Source: Stygiobacter sp043807765 (GTDB taxonomy: Bacteria > Bacteroidota > Ignavibacteria > Ignavibacteriales > Melioribacteraceae). From it: DNA of 64,000 bases. The stretch spans positions 34,001 through 98,000 of the forward strand of contig JAZDFQ010000054.1 of the NCBI GenBank assembly GCA_043807765.1, written 5' to 3'. This document shows, piece by piece, positions 35,368 to 44,616 of the stretch (position 1 is its first letter; the number at the start of each line of letters is the position of its first letter). The notes under the pieces are model-generated. The model was not told the origin of the DNA. It made no database searches and saw nothing but the letters and a program-made list of their open reading frames with translations. Made by a program: the position numbers and the translations under genes.

Positions 35368-35790
35368 TTATTTTTTTTCAAACGCTCTTTTAATTAGCTC
35401 AATATGAATAGGCAAAAGATATCCGTTATCTATACAATTTTTTATCTGTCTTAATAAATTGTTATCGGCCTTATCTTGTTCAAACACCTGAATTTTTTTA
35501 TCGAAGAGTTCTTCTACATAATACAAAAGAGGTTCGTCAAGCTTTAAGTATGTGAAATTCTTTAAAAAAGAAAACTTATAAATATCTGGTGACAAGATAT
35601 ACTTAGCTTTTCCAGTATTACAGCCAACATGATATTTGTCCATTCTATGCTCTGTATTAAGACTAAAACAAACTAATCTGTCGTTTTCGTCTTCTGCATT
35701 CGACAAAGTAATCATAAACTTAGGTTTTTCTCTGAAGTCCTTTAAAGCGTGGTGATCTAAGAAAAATGTGCCTTTCTCAATTATAGCCAT
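35368..35790 (-). CDS. putative toxin partner of Panacea antitoxin, unknown family
   Basis: 140 residues from ATG 35790, which has GGGGA 9 bases upstream; an upstream in-frame ATG at 35808 lacks such a site. Its start overlaps the end of the Panacea gene by 14 bp (32 bp with the longer start), the tight coupling expected of a toxin-antitoxin pair. The N-terminal half is beta-rich (KGTFFLDHHALKDF, KPKFMITLSNAEDENDRLVCFSLNT) and loosely recalls PemK/MazF-like endoribonucleases, without a motif that proves it. The C-terminal half is helical and charged (VEELFDKKIQVFEQDKADNN). I do not recognise the family. Confidence 0.72.
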   Translation of the reverse strand: MAIIEKGTFFLDHHALKDFREKPKFMITLSNAEDENDRLVCFSLNTEHRMDKYHVGCNTGKAKYILSPDIYKFSFLKNFTYLKLDEPLLYYVEELFDKKIQVFEQDKADNNLLRQIKNCIDNGYLLPIHIELIKRAFEKK

Positions 35791-36352
35791 TATGAGTAAA
35801 TTCCCCATGTAAGGAAAATCGTTCTCTTATTTCTTCTAAATCAAGTTTTGTCTTTTCATTTATGGCAAGGAAGTAATCAATACTTTGATTCATTCCCTTT
35901 TCATTTTTTGTTTTTGTCCAAGGCGTATTCGGAAGGTGAGTACTCTCAACTATATCTTTCGCGGTACAGTCAGCAAATATTTCAACAACTTCTTTTAGTT
36001 CGTCTAGTTCATACTTTGTAAAACAAGAGTAATCAACTTCCTTATTCAAGGATTTTACATTAAATCTCTGAAATGAATCATCTTCATCAAAAAGAGTTTC
36101 ACTTTCAAATGCTAAATGTTTTTCAAACCCTTTAGGTAAGTCGCCATTTATTATCTTGTTAAATAATTCTTCGGGAACAGGACCGAATTTGTAAGTTTTA
36201 TAATCAAAGCCCGTAATACTTTTCCCATGCTTTGAGAAGTAGCGAAAATCCCAGAAATACAAAAGCTTGAAGAGCTTTGTTCTTCCAAGATACTTTGTAT
36301 GATTTGCAAAGTGCTTAATAGCTGAGAGAATTTTTTGTTCTCTTAAGGTCAT
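35777..36352 (-). CDS. Panacea-domain (SocA-like, DUF4065) antitoxin candidate
   Basis: 191 residues. The N-terminal ~75 residues match the Panacea/SocA-like DUF4065 domain: YLGRTKLFKLLYFWDFRYF then KSITGFDYKTYKFGPVPEELF. Panacea proteins neutralise very diverse toxins encoded next to them and also occur as phage-GepA-like or SocA proteolytic adaptors. The C-terminal ~110 residues are acidic and helical (TKYELDELKEVVEIFADCTAKDIVE). The gene is upstream of and overlaps the partner gene on the minus strand, so antitoxin is translated first. No integrase or phage gene is nearby. Confidence 0.82.
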   Translation of the reverse strand: MTLREQKILSAIKHFANHTKYLGRTKLFKLLYFWDFRYFSKHGKSITGFDYKTYKFGPVPEELFNKIINGDLPKGFEKHLAFESETLFDEDDSFQRFNVKSLNKEVDYSCFTKYELDELKEVVEIFADCTAKDIVESTHLPNTPWTKTKNEKGMNQSIDYFLAINEKTKLDLEEIRERFSLHGEFTHNGYN

Positions 36353-36463
36353 AATTTCTTCTTAATACTGTTACTAAACTAATTCTATTATCGAATAAAA
36401 CAAAGAAAAATGTAACATTGTTCCCTATATAGACTTAATCATCAACAAATCAATGCAAAAACA

Positions 36464-36492
36464 GTTCAAACGGTCTATAAAACCGTTTGAAC
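36464..36492. repeat. 10-bp-stem palindrome
   Basis: GTTCAAACGG (36464-36473) pairs perfectly with CCGTTTGAAC (36483-36492), 9-nt loop. No T-run follows, so it looks like a palindromic repeat or regulator site rather than a classical terminator. The word TTGAACGGA also recurs inside the MITE-like element at 63.4 kb. Confidence 0.7.
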
Positions 36493-36534
36493 GGAATGCT
36501 CTAAACTATCATTCAATTATTCACTTATAGAATT

Positions 36535-36571
36535 ACTTGTAAATGGTAATGAAAGTGTTCATTTTACAAGT
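36535..36571. repeat. 9-bp-stem inverted repeat
   Basis: ACTTGTAAA (36535-36543) pairs with TTTACAAGT (36563-36571) across a 19-nt loop. Function unknown; it lies 43 bp from the preceding palindrome. Confidence 0.55.
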
Positions 36572-36682
36572 ATATCAAGAGTAAAGATTTAGCACTGCCC
36601 TATAATCAATGTTAAGCATCCAAGCAAATAATTATTGGAGATCGAAACATGAAAAATATTTATGCTTTTGTGTGTTCACTAA

Positions 36683-38926
36683 CTAAAATAAAAATTTATA
36701 GGTCAATCTTATAGTTCTTCCCGGCATGTAGGCAAATTCTTTAACTGCCGATAAATGTTCCTTGTAAGGCTGATCCAACATGTTCTCAAGCTTCAATGTA
36801 GCTAGGCTAACAAACTTTCCAACAAATAATTTAATTCCTACATATGCATCCAACAATCCATAGCCTTTGGTTGGCGTTTCGTTGTCGGCAACATTATTTT
36901 GTGTAAAAGCAAGTTTCCAATTTATTCCGGCCCAATAATCATCTGCAGTCAACTTTTGTTCAACGGAAAATCGAAATGGCGGCATTTGCGGAAGATAGTT
37001 GTTTGTTCCACGTTCAAGACCGCGCACATAATCCATGATGACAACAGTTGAATACACACGACTTTCTTCATAAATAGCTTTTACTTCAAATCCATATAAT
37101 AGAGCATTGCCTTGAGTGTATTTAAAAACCGGAAAGCCGGAGTTGAGATTGAATTTATCGGTTTTATTTTGAGAATCGTAAAACATGTTTGTTGGTTTAC
37201 GATAGATATAATTATCAACCGAATTAATGTAAGAGCTAAATTCCACAGAGTGATAAGGCATTCTTACTCTTAGTCCAATATCGAAGCCAATATTGTTTTC
37301 GTTTTTCAAATTGCGACTGCCGATATCGAATGTTCCGGTAGCGCCGTGAATTGCATAAGAAGATAGTTCTTCAATGGTCGGTGAACGATAAGCATTAGCT
37401 AGGTTCGCAAATATCGAAGTGTTCTCTGTGATTTTATAAACTAATCCAATTGAGCCGCTGAATGAATTAAAATTTTTGTTTTCTGATGGGAAGAATGTGT
37501 CGGAAATTTCTGCATCCGGTATTTCAATTTTGTTCAATTCAAAGCGAGTTCCAAATTGTAGATTCAGATTATTCATTTTCACTTGCTCGAATAGATACCC
37601 GGCAATTGAAAAATAATCTGCGTTAGGAGTAAACGCTTCTTCTCCGTTTACGGAATATTTTTGTTGCATACCCCAAAAACCAAAGACACCTTGAAACAAA
37701 GAATCAATAACAGCATGCTTGAATGATAAATCTCCACTGTAAGTTTCAAGACCAAACGCAGTTCCAACTTCGCCTGTTGTTCTAGCAATTTCTTGATGTT
37801 TATAATCTTGAAATCCACCCTTAAAACTTAGATTGGTTATGAATGAATTCATCTTCGAGCTCTCAATCAAAACTCGATAGTCACGTTTAGTCATGTCGAT
37901 CATTATTGGACCTTCTTCATCCGGATCGGTTGCTAATTCACTTAGTGATGGAATGCCATATTTATTAGAATAATCGCTCATACTTACCCCGATCATTCCG
38001 AACGAAGGAAAGAATGAAGTACCTAATTGATAGCCGTGAGATTTCTGATCTGAATTAAAAACATTTGTCCCGTTCCCATCAGAATATTCATCACCTTTGC
38101 GATTGAAATAATTCAAGTGAAATCCGAACTTGTTCTTACCATAGTGAATATCTGTGCTTCCCAGATACTCTCTATTGTTCGAAGAATATCCCAGAGCAAC
38201 TTCGCCATTTAGTTTGTTGGAAATGTAATTCGGAATAGCTTCTGTAATAATATTGATTACTCCTCCCATTGCATTGCTTCCATACAACAAACTAGCCGGA
38301 CCGCGTAAAACTTCAATTTTCTCCGGTGCGGAGCCATCGGATGAAACTGCGTGATCATCAGAAGAATTTGATAAGTCTCCGGTACGTAAACCATTTTCAA
38401 GAATCAAAATTCTATTATTGCTGAAACCGCGAATTACAGGGCGGGCGGCAGCAGTCCCGTTTGAACGCATTGAGATTCCGGGCTGATTATTTAAGATTTG
38501 TCCGATATTGTTATTAGCTCTGGTTTGCAATTCTAGGTTGGCTATAGTTACAATGCTTTGGGACATGTCCTTCGGATCAGAAAAAAGTGGATTTCCGGTT
38601 ACAACAATTTCGTGCATATCAACAATGCCTTCTTCCAGCGGAATTATCAGTTCTTCTGTAAGAGGTACTAAAACATTTTTAGTTACCGTCTTATGTCCAA
38701 TATAAGTGATGTTAAGTTTATAGTTTCCTGTTGAAATGTTTTTGAATTCGAACTCACCATTTAAATTTGTTTGTGTTCCAAGTTTCAGTTGTTCAATAAT
38801 AACATTAACACCAAGCAGCGGGCTTGCATCATCTTTGTGAACAATCTTCCCGCTAAGTGTAAAATTTTGCGAGTATATGCTCGCGAATGAAAATACAAAG
38901 AGAAACAAAAAAGTTTTTGCTTTCAT
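36683..38926 (-). CDS. TonB-dependent receptor, probably metal or siderophore
   Basis: 747-residue outer-membrane receptor: signal peptide (IYSQN, ~20), CarboxypepD-like domain (about 22-105, LSGKIVHKDDASPLLGVNVII), plug (about 115-230, MSQSIVTIANLELQTRANNNIGQILNNQPGIS in part; PVIRGFSNNRILILENG; ASLLYGSNAMGGVINII) and a barrel ending TIRLTYKFLF. The plug matches the compact receptors for metals, vitamin B12 or siderophores rather than the long SusC type. Histidine-rich stretches are not evident. It lies 37 bp downstream of a small envelope gene of DUF2946 character, which favours copper or another metal. The stop codon is next to the gap with two hairpins. Confidence 0.88.
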   Translation of the reverse strand: MKAKTFLFLFVFSFASIYSQNFTLSGKIVHKDDASPLLGVNVIIEQLKLGTQTNLNGEFEFKNISTGNYKLNITYIGHKTVTKNVLVPLTEELIIPLEEGIVDMHEIVVTGNPLFSDPKDMSQSIVTIANLELQTRANNNIGQILNNQPGISMRSNGTAAARPVIRGFSNNRILILENGLRTGDLSNSSDDHAVSSDGSAPEKIEVLRGPASLLYGSNAMGGVINIITEAIPNYISNKLNGEVALGYSSNNREYLGSTDIHYGKNKFGFHLNYFNRKGDEYSDGNGTNVFNSDQKSHGYQLGTSFFPSFGMIGVSMSDYSNKYGIPSLSELATDPDEEGPIMIDMTKRDYRVLIESSKMNSFITNLSFKGGFQDYKHQEIARTTGEVGTAFGLETYSGDLSFKHAVIDSLFQGVFGFWGMQQKYSVNGEEAFTPNADYFSIAGYLFEQVKMNNLNLQFGTRFELNKIEIPDAEISDTFFPSENKNFNSFSGSIGLVYKITENTSIFANLANAYRSPTIEELSSYAIHGATGTFDIGSRNLKNENNIGFDIGLRVRMPYHSVEFSSYINSVDNYIYRKPTNMFYDSQNKTDKFNLNSGFPVFKYTQGNALLYGFEVKAIYEESRVYSTVVIMDYVRGLERGTNNYLPQMPPFRFSVEQKLTADDYWAGINWKLAFTQNNVADNETPTKGYGLLDAYVGIKLFVGKFVSLATLKLENMLDQPYKEHLSAVKEFAYMPGRTIRLTYKFLF

Positions 38927-38963
38927 AACAATTCCTTTAATAAAATGATTAATAAAATGATGG

Positions 38964-39311
38964 TTATGAAATAGCGGGTGGGGCTCTTAGTCCGTTGGAA
39001 TCAAATATAAGTTGAAGGGATTTTGTTGAATCATATAAGTATTTGAGTGTAATCTCGCTTGCAAAAACTCTCTCTGTATGAGGTGAGAAAAAATCATTCA
39101 AATAAGTAATTGAAGCTAATTGTGTTACTGAACATTCGGAATTTGAATTTTGAAATGGATCTGCAACAGTTGCGGTTTTGCCATTAGAATCCAATAATTC
39201 TTGTCTTGAATTGAGGTTTACAGGGTGAAAATGCAACACAGGAAGCGCAAGCAAAACAAGGTAAGCCGCTAATAGCAATATGGATAGTATTTTCTTGACG
39301 CCTCTATTCAT
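38964..39311 (-). CDS. small envelope protein ending in RAPP motif
   Basis: 115 residues from ATG 39311 with one N-terminal membrane segment (ILSILLLAAYLVLLALPVLHFHP), then a polar region and the end NGLRAPPAIS. The LHFHP after the helix and the RAPP end recall DUF2946-type proteins found beside metal (mostly copper) TonB receptors. It is upstream of and co-directional with the TonB receptor, so probably its operon partner. Confidence in the family is low. Divergent from acetyl-CoA synthetase. Confidence 0.72.
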   Translation of the reverse strand: MNRGVKKILSILLLAAYLVLLALPVLHFHPVNLNSRQELLDSNGKTATVADPFQNSNSECSVTQLASITYLNDFFSPHTERVFASEITLKYLYDSTKSLQLIFDSNGLRAPPAIS

Positions 39312-39427
39312 GATCAAATTTTTATATCGGGATTCTTGTTTGCAAATTTAATAAATTGATTTTACGGACTGCAACTCTTAAATTAAAATTAAATAAACCA
39401 CATAATCACTACGCAATGAGGTACATA

Positions 39428-41320
39428 ATGGATAACACAAATCTTTCCGGAGAAGTTTACTTTCCATCCAAAGAAGTTTTGGAAAAAGCACATATAAAAG
39501 ATTGGGATAAACTAAACGAATTTGCTCTTAACAATAATGAAGCATTCTGGGCTGAAAAAGCAGAGGAGCTTCATTGGTTTCAGAAGTGGGATAAAGTTCT
39601 GGATGATTCTGAAAAACCCTTTTATAAATGGTTTGTTGGCGGCAAAACAAACATTGCTTACAATTGTCTGGATATTCACACAAAAACCTACCGTAGAAAT
39701 AAGCTTGCGTTGATATGGGAAGGAGAAAACGGAGAGGGCAAAACTATGTCTTACTTCGCTCTACACAGAGAGACTTGCAAGTTTGGTAATGTGTTAAAAA
39801 GTCTGGGAGTTAAAAAAGGGGATAGAGTTACAATCTACATGGGAAGAATCCCAGAGATTGCAATAGCGATGCTGGCTTGTGCCAGAATTGGTGCAATCCA
39901 CTCGGTTGTTTATGGCGGTTTTTCTGTTGAATCTTTAGCCGAACGAATTGAAGATAGTAATTCAAAAGTGCTGATAGTTTCGGATGGCGCTTATCAGCGA
40001 GGAAAAGTTGTTCCACTTAAACAGATAGCAGATGAAGCTCTTCAGCGTTGCGGTACCGTTGAGCATTGTGTAGTTGTAAAGAGAACCGGTGCCGAAGTTA
40101 ATATGGAATTCGGGCGCGACATGTGGTATCACGAATTGATGAATCTGCCGCAAGCATCGCGTGAATGTTCATTAGAGCAAATGGATGCTGAAGATCCTCT
40201 GTTCATATTATATACGTCGGGAACAACCGGCAAACCTAAAGCGATTCTTCACACGCACGGCGGCTATATGGTTGGTACTTACATTTCGCTTAAATATGTA
40301 TTCGATATTCAAGAGGAAGATAGATATTGGTGTGCGGCTGATCCGGGTTGGATTACCGGTCATAGTTATATTGTATATGGTCCATTTTTAAATGGAACAA
40401 CATCTTTTATGTATGAAGGAGCGCCAAACTTTCCTTATCCAAACCGCTGGTGGTCTATGATAGAGAAGTATGGACTAAACATTCTTTATACAGCTCCAAC
40501 GGCAATACGCGGATTGATGCGCTTTGGCGAGTCGTGGGTGAACCGGCATGATCTTTCATCATTAAGGTTACTCGGTTCTGTTGGAGAACCAATCAATCCG
40601 GAAGCTTGGAAATGGTATCACCGAGTTGTAGGAAAAGAAAAATGCCCGATTATGGATACCTGGTGGCAAACAGAAACCGGAATGTTCATGATAACTCCGA
40701 TGCCTTGCGTACCGTTAAAGCCGGGTAGCGGTACAAAACCATTCCCCGGAATTGTAATGGATGTTGTTGATGAGAATGGTGTTTCTGTTAAAGCCAACGA
40801 AGAAGGATTTTTGATTATCAAAACTCCTTGGCCATCAATGATTAGAACTGTTTGGAAAGATCCGCAGCGATACATTGAACAATATTGGACTAAATATCCC
40901 GGGGCTTATTTAACGGGTGATAGTGTTAGAAGAGATGAAGATGGCTATTATTGGATCATAGGAAGAGTTGATGATGTTATCAAAGTTTCCGGTTATAGAT
41001 TAGGTACTGCTGAAATTGAAAGCGCGCTGGTTAGTCATAGTTCTGTTGCAGAGGCAGCTGCAATCGGATTGCCGCACGAAGTAAAAGGTAATGCAATTTA
41101 TGCCTATGTAATTCTAAAATCCGGAATATCAAAAAGCACACAGTTAATCGAAGAACTGCGTCAGCATGTTAGTCACGAAGTTGGGCCAATTGCTAAACCC
41201 GAACACATAGAGATTGTTGATTCACTTCCTAAAACCAGATCTGGAAAAATTATGAGAAGAGTACTTAAGGCAAGAGCTCTTGGACAAGATCCGGGAAACA
41301 TTTCAACTTTGGAAGAATGA
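39428..41320 (+). CDS. acs: acetyl-CoA synthetase (AMP-forming)
   Basis: Activates acetate to acetyl-CoA with ATP through acetyl-AMP. I choose ATG 39428 because GAGG (39418-39421) is 6 bases upstream; 630 residues, close to the ~650 typical of Acs. ANL-superfamily motifs: A3 YTSGTTGKPKAILHTHGGY, A5 WWQTETGMFM, A7 LTGDSVRRDEDGYYWIIGRVDDVIKVSGYRL (in part) and the regulatory lysine in PKTRSGKIMRR, the usual target of reversible acetylation. W in the acyl pocket (WWQTET) favours acetate over propionate. It is a single gene between divergent and co-directional operons; the TonB gene starts 86 bp downstream. Confidence 0.96.
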   Translation: MDNTNLSGEVYFPSKEVLEKAHIKDWDKLNEFALNNNEAFWAEKAEELHWFQKWDKVLDDSEKPFYKWFVGGKTNIAYNCLDIHTKTYRRNKLALIWEGENGEGKTMSYFALHRETCKFGNVLKSLGVKKGDRVTIYMGRIPEIAIAMLACARIGAIHSVVYGGFSVESLAERIEDSNSKVLIVSDGAYQRGKVVPLKQIADEALQRCGTVEHCVVVKRTGAEVNMEFGRDMWYHELMNLPQASRECSLEQMDAEDPLFILYTSGTTGKPKAILHTHGGYMVGTYISLKYVFDIQEEDRYWCAADPGWITGHSYIVYGPFLNGTTSFMYEGAPNFPYPNRWWSMIEKYGLNILYTAPTAIRGLMRFGESWVNRHDLSSLRLLGSVGEPINPEAWKWYHRVVGKEKCPIMDTWWQTETGMFMITPMPCVPLKPGSGTKPFPGIVMDVVDENGVSVKANEEGFLIIKTPWPSMIRTVWKDPQRYIEQYWTKYPGAYLTGDSVRRDEDGYYWIIGRVDDVIKVSGYRLGTAEIESALVSHSSVAEAAAIGLPHEVKGNAIYAYVILKSGISKSTQLIEELRQHVSHEVGPIAKPEHIEIVDSLPKTRSGKIMRRVLKARALGQDPGNISTLEE

Positions 41321-41406
41321 TTTTTGATGCCATAAAAAATGCACTTAAATTTGGAATAGAAAAAATTAAATTACATCACAATTCTCAAAAATATTAGGAA
41401 ATACCT

Positions 41407-43641
41407 TTGCGCAAAATTATTACTGTTTCTCTCTTCTTCCTTTTTCTAATAAGTGCGAATACTTCTTTTTCCCAAGATACCGGTACTTTACGCGGATTGG
41501 TTACAGATTCACTTTCCTCAGAAGTTCTGGTATATGCAAGTGCTTATATTAAAGAATTGAATAAGGGTGCAAACACAGATACCCGCGGGTACTTTATTAT
41601 CCCATCGGTTCCAGCCAACAAAACTTATACTCTAATTGTTTCCTACGTAGGGTATCAAAGCAAAGTAATTAGCGTCCGCGTTTCTAAGGACAAACTTTCC
41701 CACTACAACATTTCTCTTTCTACAAAAGGGATTCAACTTCAGACAATTGAAAAGGTTGGGGAGCGTTACGAATTTAAGAACGAGACGAAAATTAGCGTTC
41801 AAAGAATTGCAGCGCGAGAACTGGAATTGATGCCTAAAGGTGTTGAGACTGATGTGTTCCGAAGCATTCAGTATTTGCCGGGTGTGCAATCTACCGGAGA
41901 TGTTTCTGCAAAGTATTATGTTAGAGGCGGAGCGAGTAATCAGAACTTGGTACTTGTAGATGGAGTTACTGTTTACAATCCATTTCACGCGCTTGGATTA
42001 TTCGGTGTGATTGATCCGGATATTGTAAATAATTTAGAATTCTACAAAGGTGGTTACGCTGCTGAATTTGGCGGCAGATTATCTTCTGTGATGAGTATAA
42101 GTACAAAGGATGGTGATAAGAATAAATTCGGAGCGACAGCTTCAGCTAGCTTCATGACAGCAAAACTTTTGCTCGAAGGACCAATTCCTAACGGATCGTT
42201 TATTATCAGCGGAAGAAAAAGTTACTCAAATCAGATTCTGGATAAATTTTTCGACAAGAGTCATGTACCGGTAGATTTTTACGATGTCTCAATGAAAGCG
42301 AATTTTGCTAGTCCCGATTTTATTCCCGGTGCAAAATTTACTGTAAATGGTATGTTCAGTGGTGATAATCTGAAGAGTGATAATCCCCGTGTTGAAGATT
42401 ATAAGTGGGCGAATAACATATTTGGACTTCGCTGGCTTCAAGTACCGGATAGTCCTTTGTTTTTTGAACTTGCTTTCTCAACAAGTCAGTTTAAAGGAGA
42501 ATTATTAAGCAAAGAAAGCGGAATGCCTCCAAAGAAAAATATTGTTGATGACTTTAGTATGGAGATGAATTTTAATTACGTTTTTGATAGTAAAGATGAG
42601 GTTGTTGCCGGTTTTCATATAAGAGACATTACCACAACACTTGATATGTTGAATGCTGTTGGTGTTCCTGTAGAGATAAAAACAAACGGAACAAGCGTAA
42701 TCTTTTTTGCAAAATATAAAATGCTTCGCTTCGACGAATTTGATATGGATATTGGTGCGCGCTTGAATGCTGTTAATCTAAGTAGAAATTCCAGCGTTGT
42801 TGTGATGGAACCTCGTCTCAACCTGAAGTTTAGACCTACTGATAATATTGCGTTGATTGGCGCCATTGGCGTTTATCAGCAAGAGATTTCTACATTGACC
42901 AACGAGTATGAAGTTATTAATCTTTTCGAGCCTTGGGTTATTTCTCCCGATTATATCAAACCGGAAAAAGCTACGCATTATATAACAGGTGTTGAATTTG
43001 TTCCAACAGACGATTTTAGACTAACTGTTGAAGGTTATTATAAGAAGATTGACAACTTTCCTATTGTAAACGAAAAGAAAATTCTTGTAACCGATCCGGA
43101 TTTCGTTACCGGAGAAGCAGAATCTTATGGCGTTGAAGTGTTCACTAAAAGCAAAGTTTCATTTGTTACTTTGATGGCTTCTTATACGCATGCTTTTTCT
43201 TACAAAGAATTGTACAAATTGAGATACTACAATAAATATGATATTCGAGATCAGGTTAATCTTAATCTGGATTTTGATCTTGGGGATGGGTGGAATTTTG
43301 GTACAAGCTGGATTTACCACTCCGGTTTACCTTACACAAAGATTATTGGATATTACGATAAGATGTACATCGATAATTATTTTTATCAAAATTCACTAGC
43401 GGACTTTAGACAGCCCTACACAATCTTAGGAGTTGATAATCTTCATCGCTTGCCTGAGTATCATAAACTTGATATTACAATTTCGAAAAAGCTTGATCTC
43501 GGTTTCGCAAAAATCTCCATCGATGCAAGTATTATAAATGTTTACGACAGAAAAAATATTTTCTATTTTAAGCGTGATAATGGGGAAAGGGTTAATATGC
43601 TTCCATTCCTCCCAACAGCAACCATAAAGGTGAAGTTATGA
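41407..43641 (+). CDS. TonB-dependent receptor partnered with DUF4249 lipoprotein
   Basis: 744-residue outer-membrane protein. It starts at TTG 41407 (AGGAAA upstream) with a signal peptide (TSFSQ, ~22), then a CarboxypepD-like domain (about 26-110, GTLRGLVTDSLSSEVLVYASAYI), a plug (about 115-225, VFRSIQYLPGVQSTGD, YVRGGASNQNLVLVDGVTVYNPFH) and a barrel. The plug type with NLVLVDGVTVYNPFH is the one usually followed by DUF4249 proteins in Bacteroidota. The stop overlaps the ATG of the DUF4249 gene by 4 bp, showing translational coupling. The substrate is unknown. Confidence 0.88.
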   Translation: MRKIITVSLFFLFLISANTSFSQDTGTLRGLVTDSLSSEVLVYASAYIKELNKGANTDTRGYFIIPSVPANKTYTLIVSYVGYQSKVISVRVSKDKLSHYNISLSTKGIQLQTIEKVGERYEFKNETKISVQRIAARELELMPKGVETDVFRSIQYLPGVQSTGDVSAKYYVRGGASNQNLVLVDGVTVYNPFHALGLFGVIDPDIVNNLEFYKGGYAAEFGGRLSSVMSISTKDGDKNKFGATASASFMTAKLLLEGPIPNGSFIISGRKSYSNQILDKFFDKSHVPVDFYDVSMKANFASPDFIPGAKFTVNGMFSGDNLKSDNPRVEDYKWANNIFGLRWLQVPDSPLFFELAFSTSQFKGELLSKESGMPPKKNIVDDFSMEMNFNYVFDSKDEVVAGFHIRDITTTLDMLNAVGVPVEIKTNGTSVIFFAKYKMLRFDEFDMDIGARLNAVNLSRNSSVVVMEPRLNLKFRPTDNIALIGAIGVYQQEISTLTNEYEVINLFEPWVISPDYIKPEKATHYITGVEFVPTDDFRLTVEGYYKKIDNFPIVNEKKILVTDPDFVTGEAESYGVEVFTKSKVSFVTLMASYTHAFSYKELYKLRYYNKYDIRDQVNLNLDFDLGDGWNFGTSWIYHSGLPYTKIIGYYDKMYIDNYFYQNSLADFRQPYTILGVDNLHRLPEYHKLDITISKKLDLGFAKISIDASIINVYDRKNIFYFKRDNGERVNMLPFLPTATIKVKL

Positions 43642-44612
43642 GTAAAAGAATTATTTCACTTTTAGTCTTATTTTCAATGATTGCAATCTCGTGTTCCGAT
43701 ACGGATTTTTCTCCTTATGATGAGTACAAAGAAAAGTATGTGATGAACTGTATTCTTAACCCCGATTCATCATTTCAAATTGTAACTCTTAACAGAAGTT
43801 ACATGGTAACAAACTACGAACCATATTCTTCAACAGAAGACAATTTTGTGACGGGTGCTCTCGTTCGGTTATGGAATGGAAATGATGAAGTAGTAATTCT
43901 GCGGGATACTATTCTAAATAGGTCTGGCAGCGATTTATACATGAAGCCATACAAAGTTTATTACACAAAAAACTTTAAACCAAAGACTGCCACAAATATT
44001 CATATTGAAGCTTTGCTGCCAAATGGAAAGAGGCTAACATCAAGTACGTATATAAAAAAGCAGCCGTTAAAAGTTGACCCAATTGATTCTATGAAATTCT
44101 ATCCCAAGGATGGACTAAGTTATGCCGGTGCAGTTTGGGAAACAGAACAGAAAAATGCAGTCTTTGCCCCAAAAGCTACAATTCTTTACATGAGGCAAGG
44201 AATGTATGGTGATAAAGTTCAAAAAGTATCTGTTCCGGCCTATATACAAAACGAAAATGGAAATGTTAAAAAATATTATCCGCAACCAACTAGCACAACT
44301 ATGTGGCAGATAGATACTTCAGTAGTTAATCAAACTTTGAGGTCTATCTCCGATGGCGATCCGGATAAATCAAAATATTTTATTTACAGCATGGTTATAG
44401 AAATTTCAATTCTAGATAATAATTTGAGTCTCTATTATAACTCAACATCGCGAGGCAAAGATTTATATTCCGTAATAATTGACGAGACAGATTATTCTTG
44501 CATTGAAGGCGGTTTCGGAGTATTTGGAACTTATTCTAAGGAATCGATTGTACTGCCTTTCAATTCTTTATTTTTGTATAAGCTAGGTTATAAATCCGGA
44601 TCAACTAATTAA
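43638..44612 (+). CDS. DUF4249-family lipoprotein
   Basis: 324 residues with a lipoprotein signal (Cys19 in AISCSD). The start DTDFSPYDEYKEKYVMNCILNPDSSFQIVTLNRSYM (in part) and a beta-sandwich-like body with a final region DETDYSCIEGGFGVFGTYSKE are characteristic of DUF4249 proteins, which pair with TonB receptors. The likely location is the outer membrane, external face, as a substrate-capturing partner. Coupled to the receptor by ATGA overlap and followed after 4 bp by a PEGA-propeller lipoprotein. Confidence 0.85.
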   Translation: MSKRIISLLVLFSMIAISCSDTDFSPYDEYKEKYVMNCILNPDSSFQIVTLNRSYMVTNYEPYSSTEDNFVTGALVRLWNGNDEVVILRDTILNRSGSDLYMKPYKVYYTKNFKPKTATNIHIEALLPNGKRLTSSTYIKKQPLKVDPIDSMKFYPKDGLSYAGAVWETEQKNAVFAPKATILYMRQGMYGDKVQKVSVPAYIQNENGNVKKYYPQPTSTTMWQIDTSVVNQTLRSISDGDPDKSKYFIYSMVIEISILDNNLSLYYNSTSRGKDLYSVIIDETDYSCIEGGFGVFGTYSKESIVLPFNSLFLYKLGYKSGSTN

Positions 44613-44616
44613 AAAG

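Larger units (their letters stand above)
36353..36682. other. 330-bp gap with two hairpins
   Basis: Lies between the toxin-antitoxin promoter side and the stop of the minus-strand TonB receptor. It holds two hairpins (36464-36492 and 36535-36571). At 36649 a well-formed ribosome-binding site and ATG open a 21-codon frame on the + strand that ends inside the TonB gene; this could be the stub of a lost gene. Confidence 0.45.

Noticed and set aside
35368..36352. Prophage or integrative element at 35-36 kb
   Set aside because: No integrase, repressor or structural gene; the tRNA-Ser is intact with no visible attachment repeat.
36649..36714. 21-codon frame with ribosome-binding site on the + strand
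   Set aside because: Too short to call a gene and it runs into the receptor; kept only as an observation on a possible remnant.
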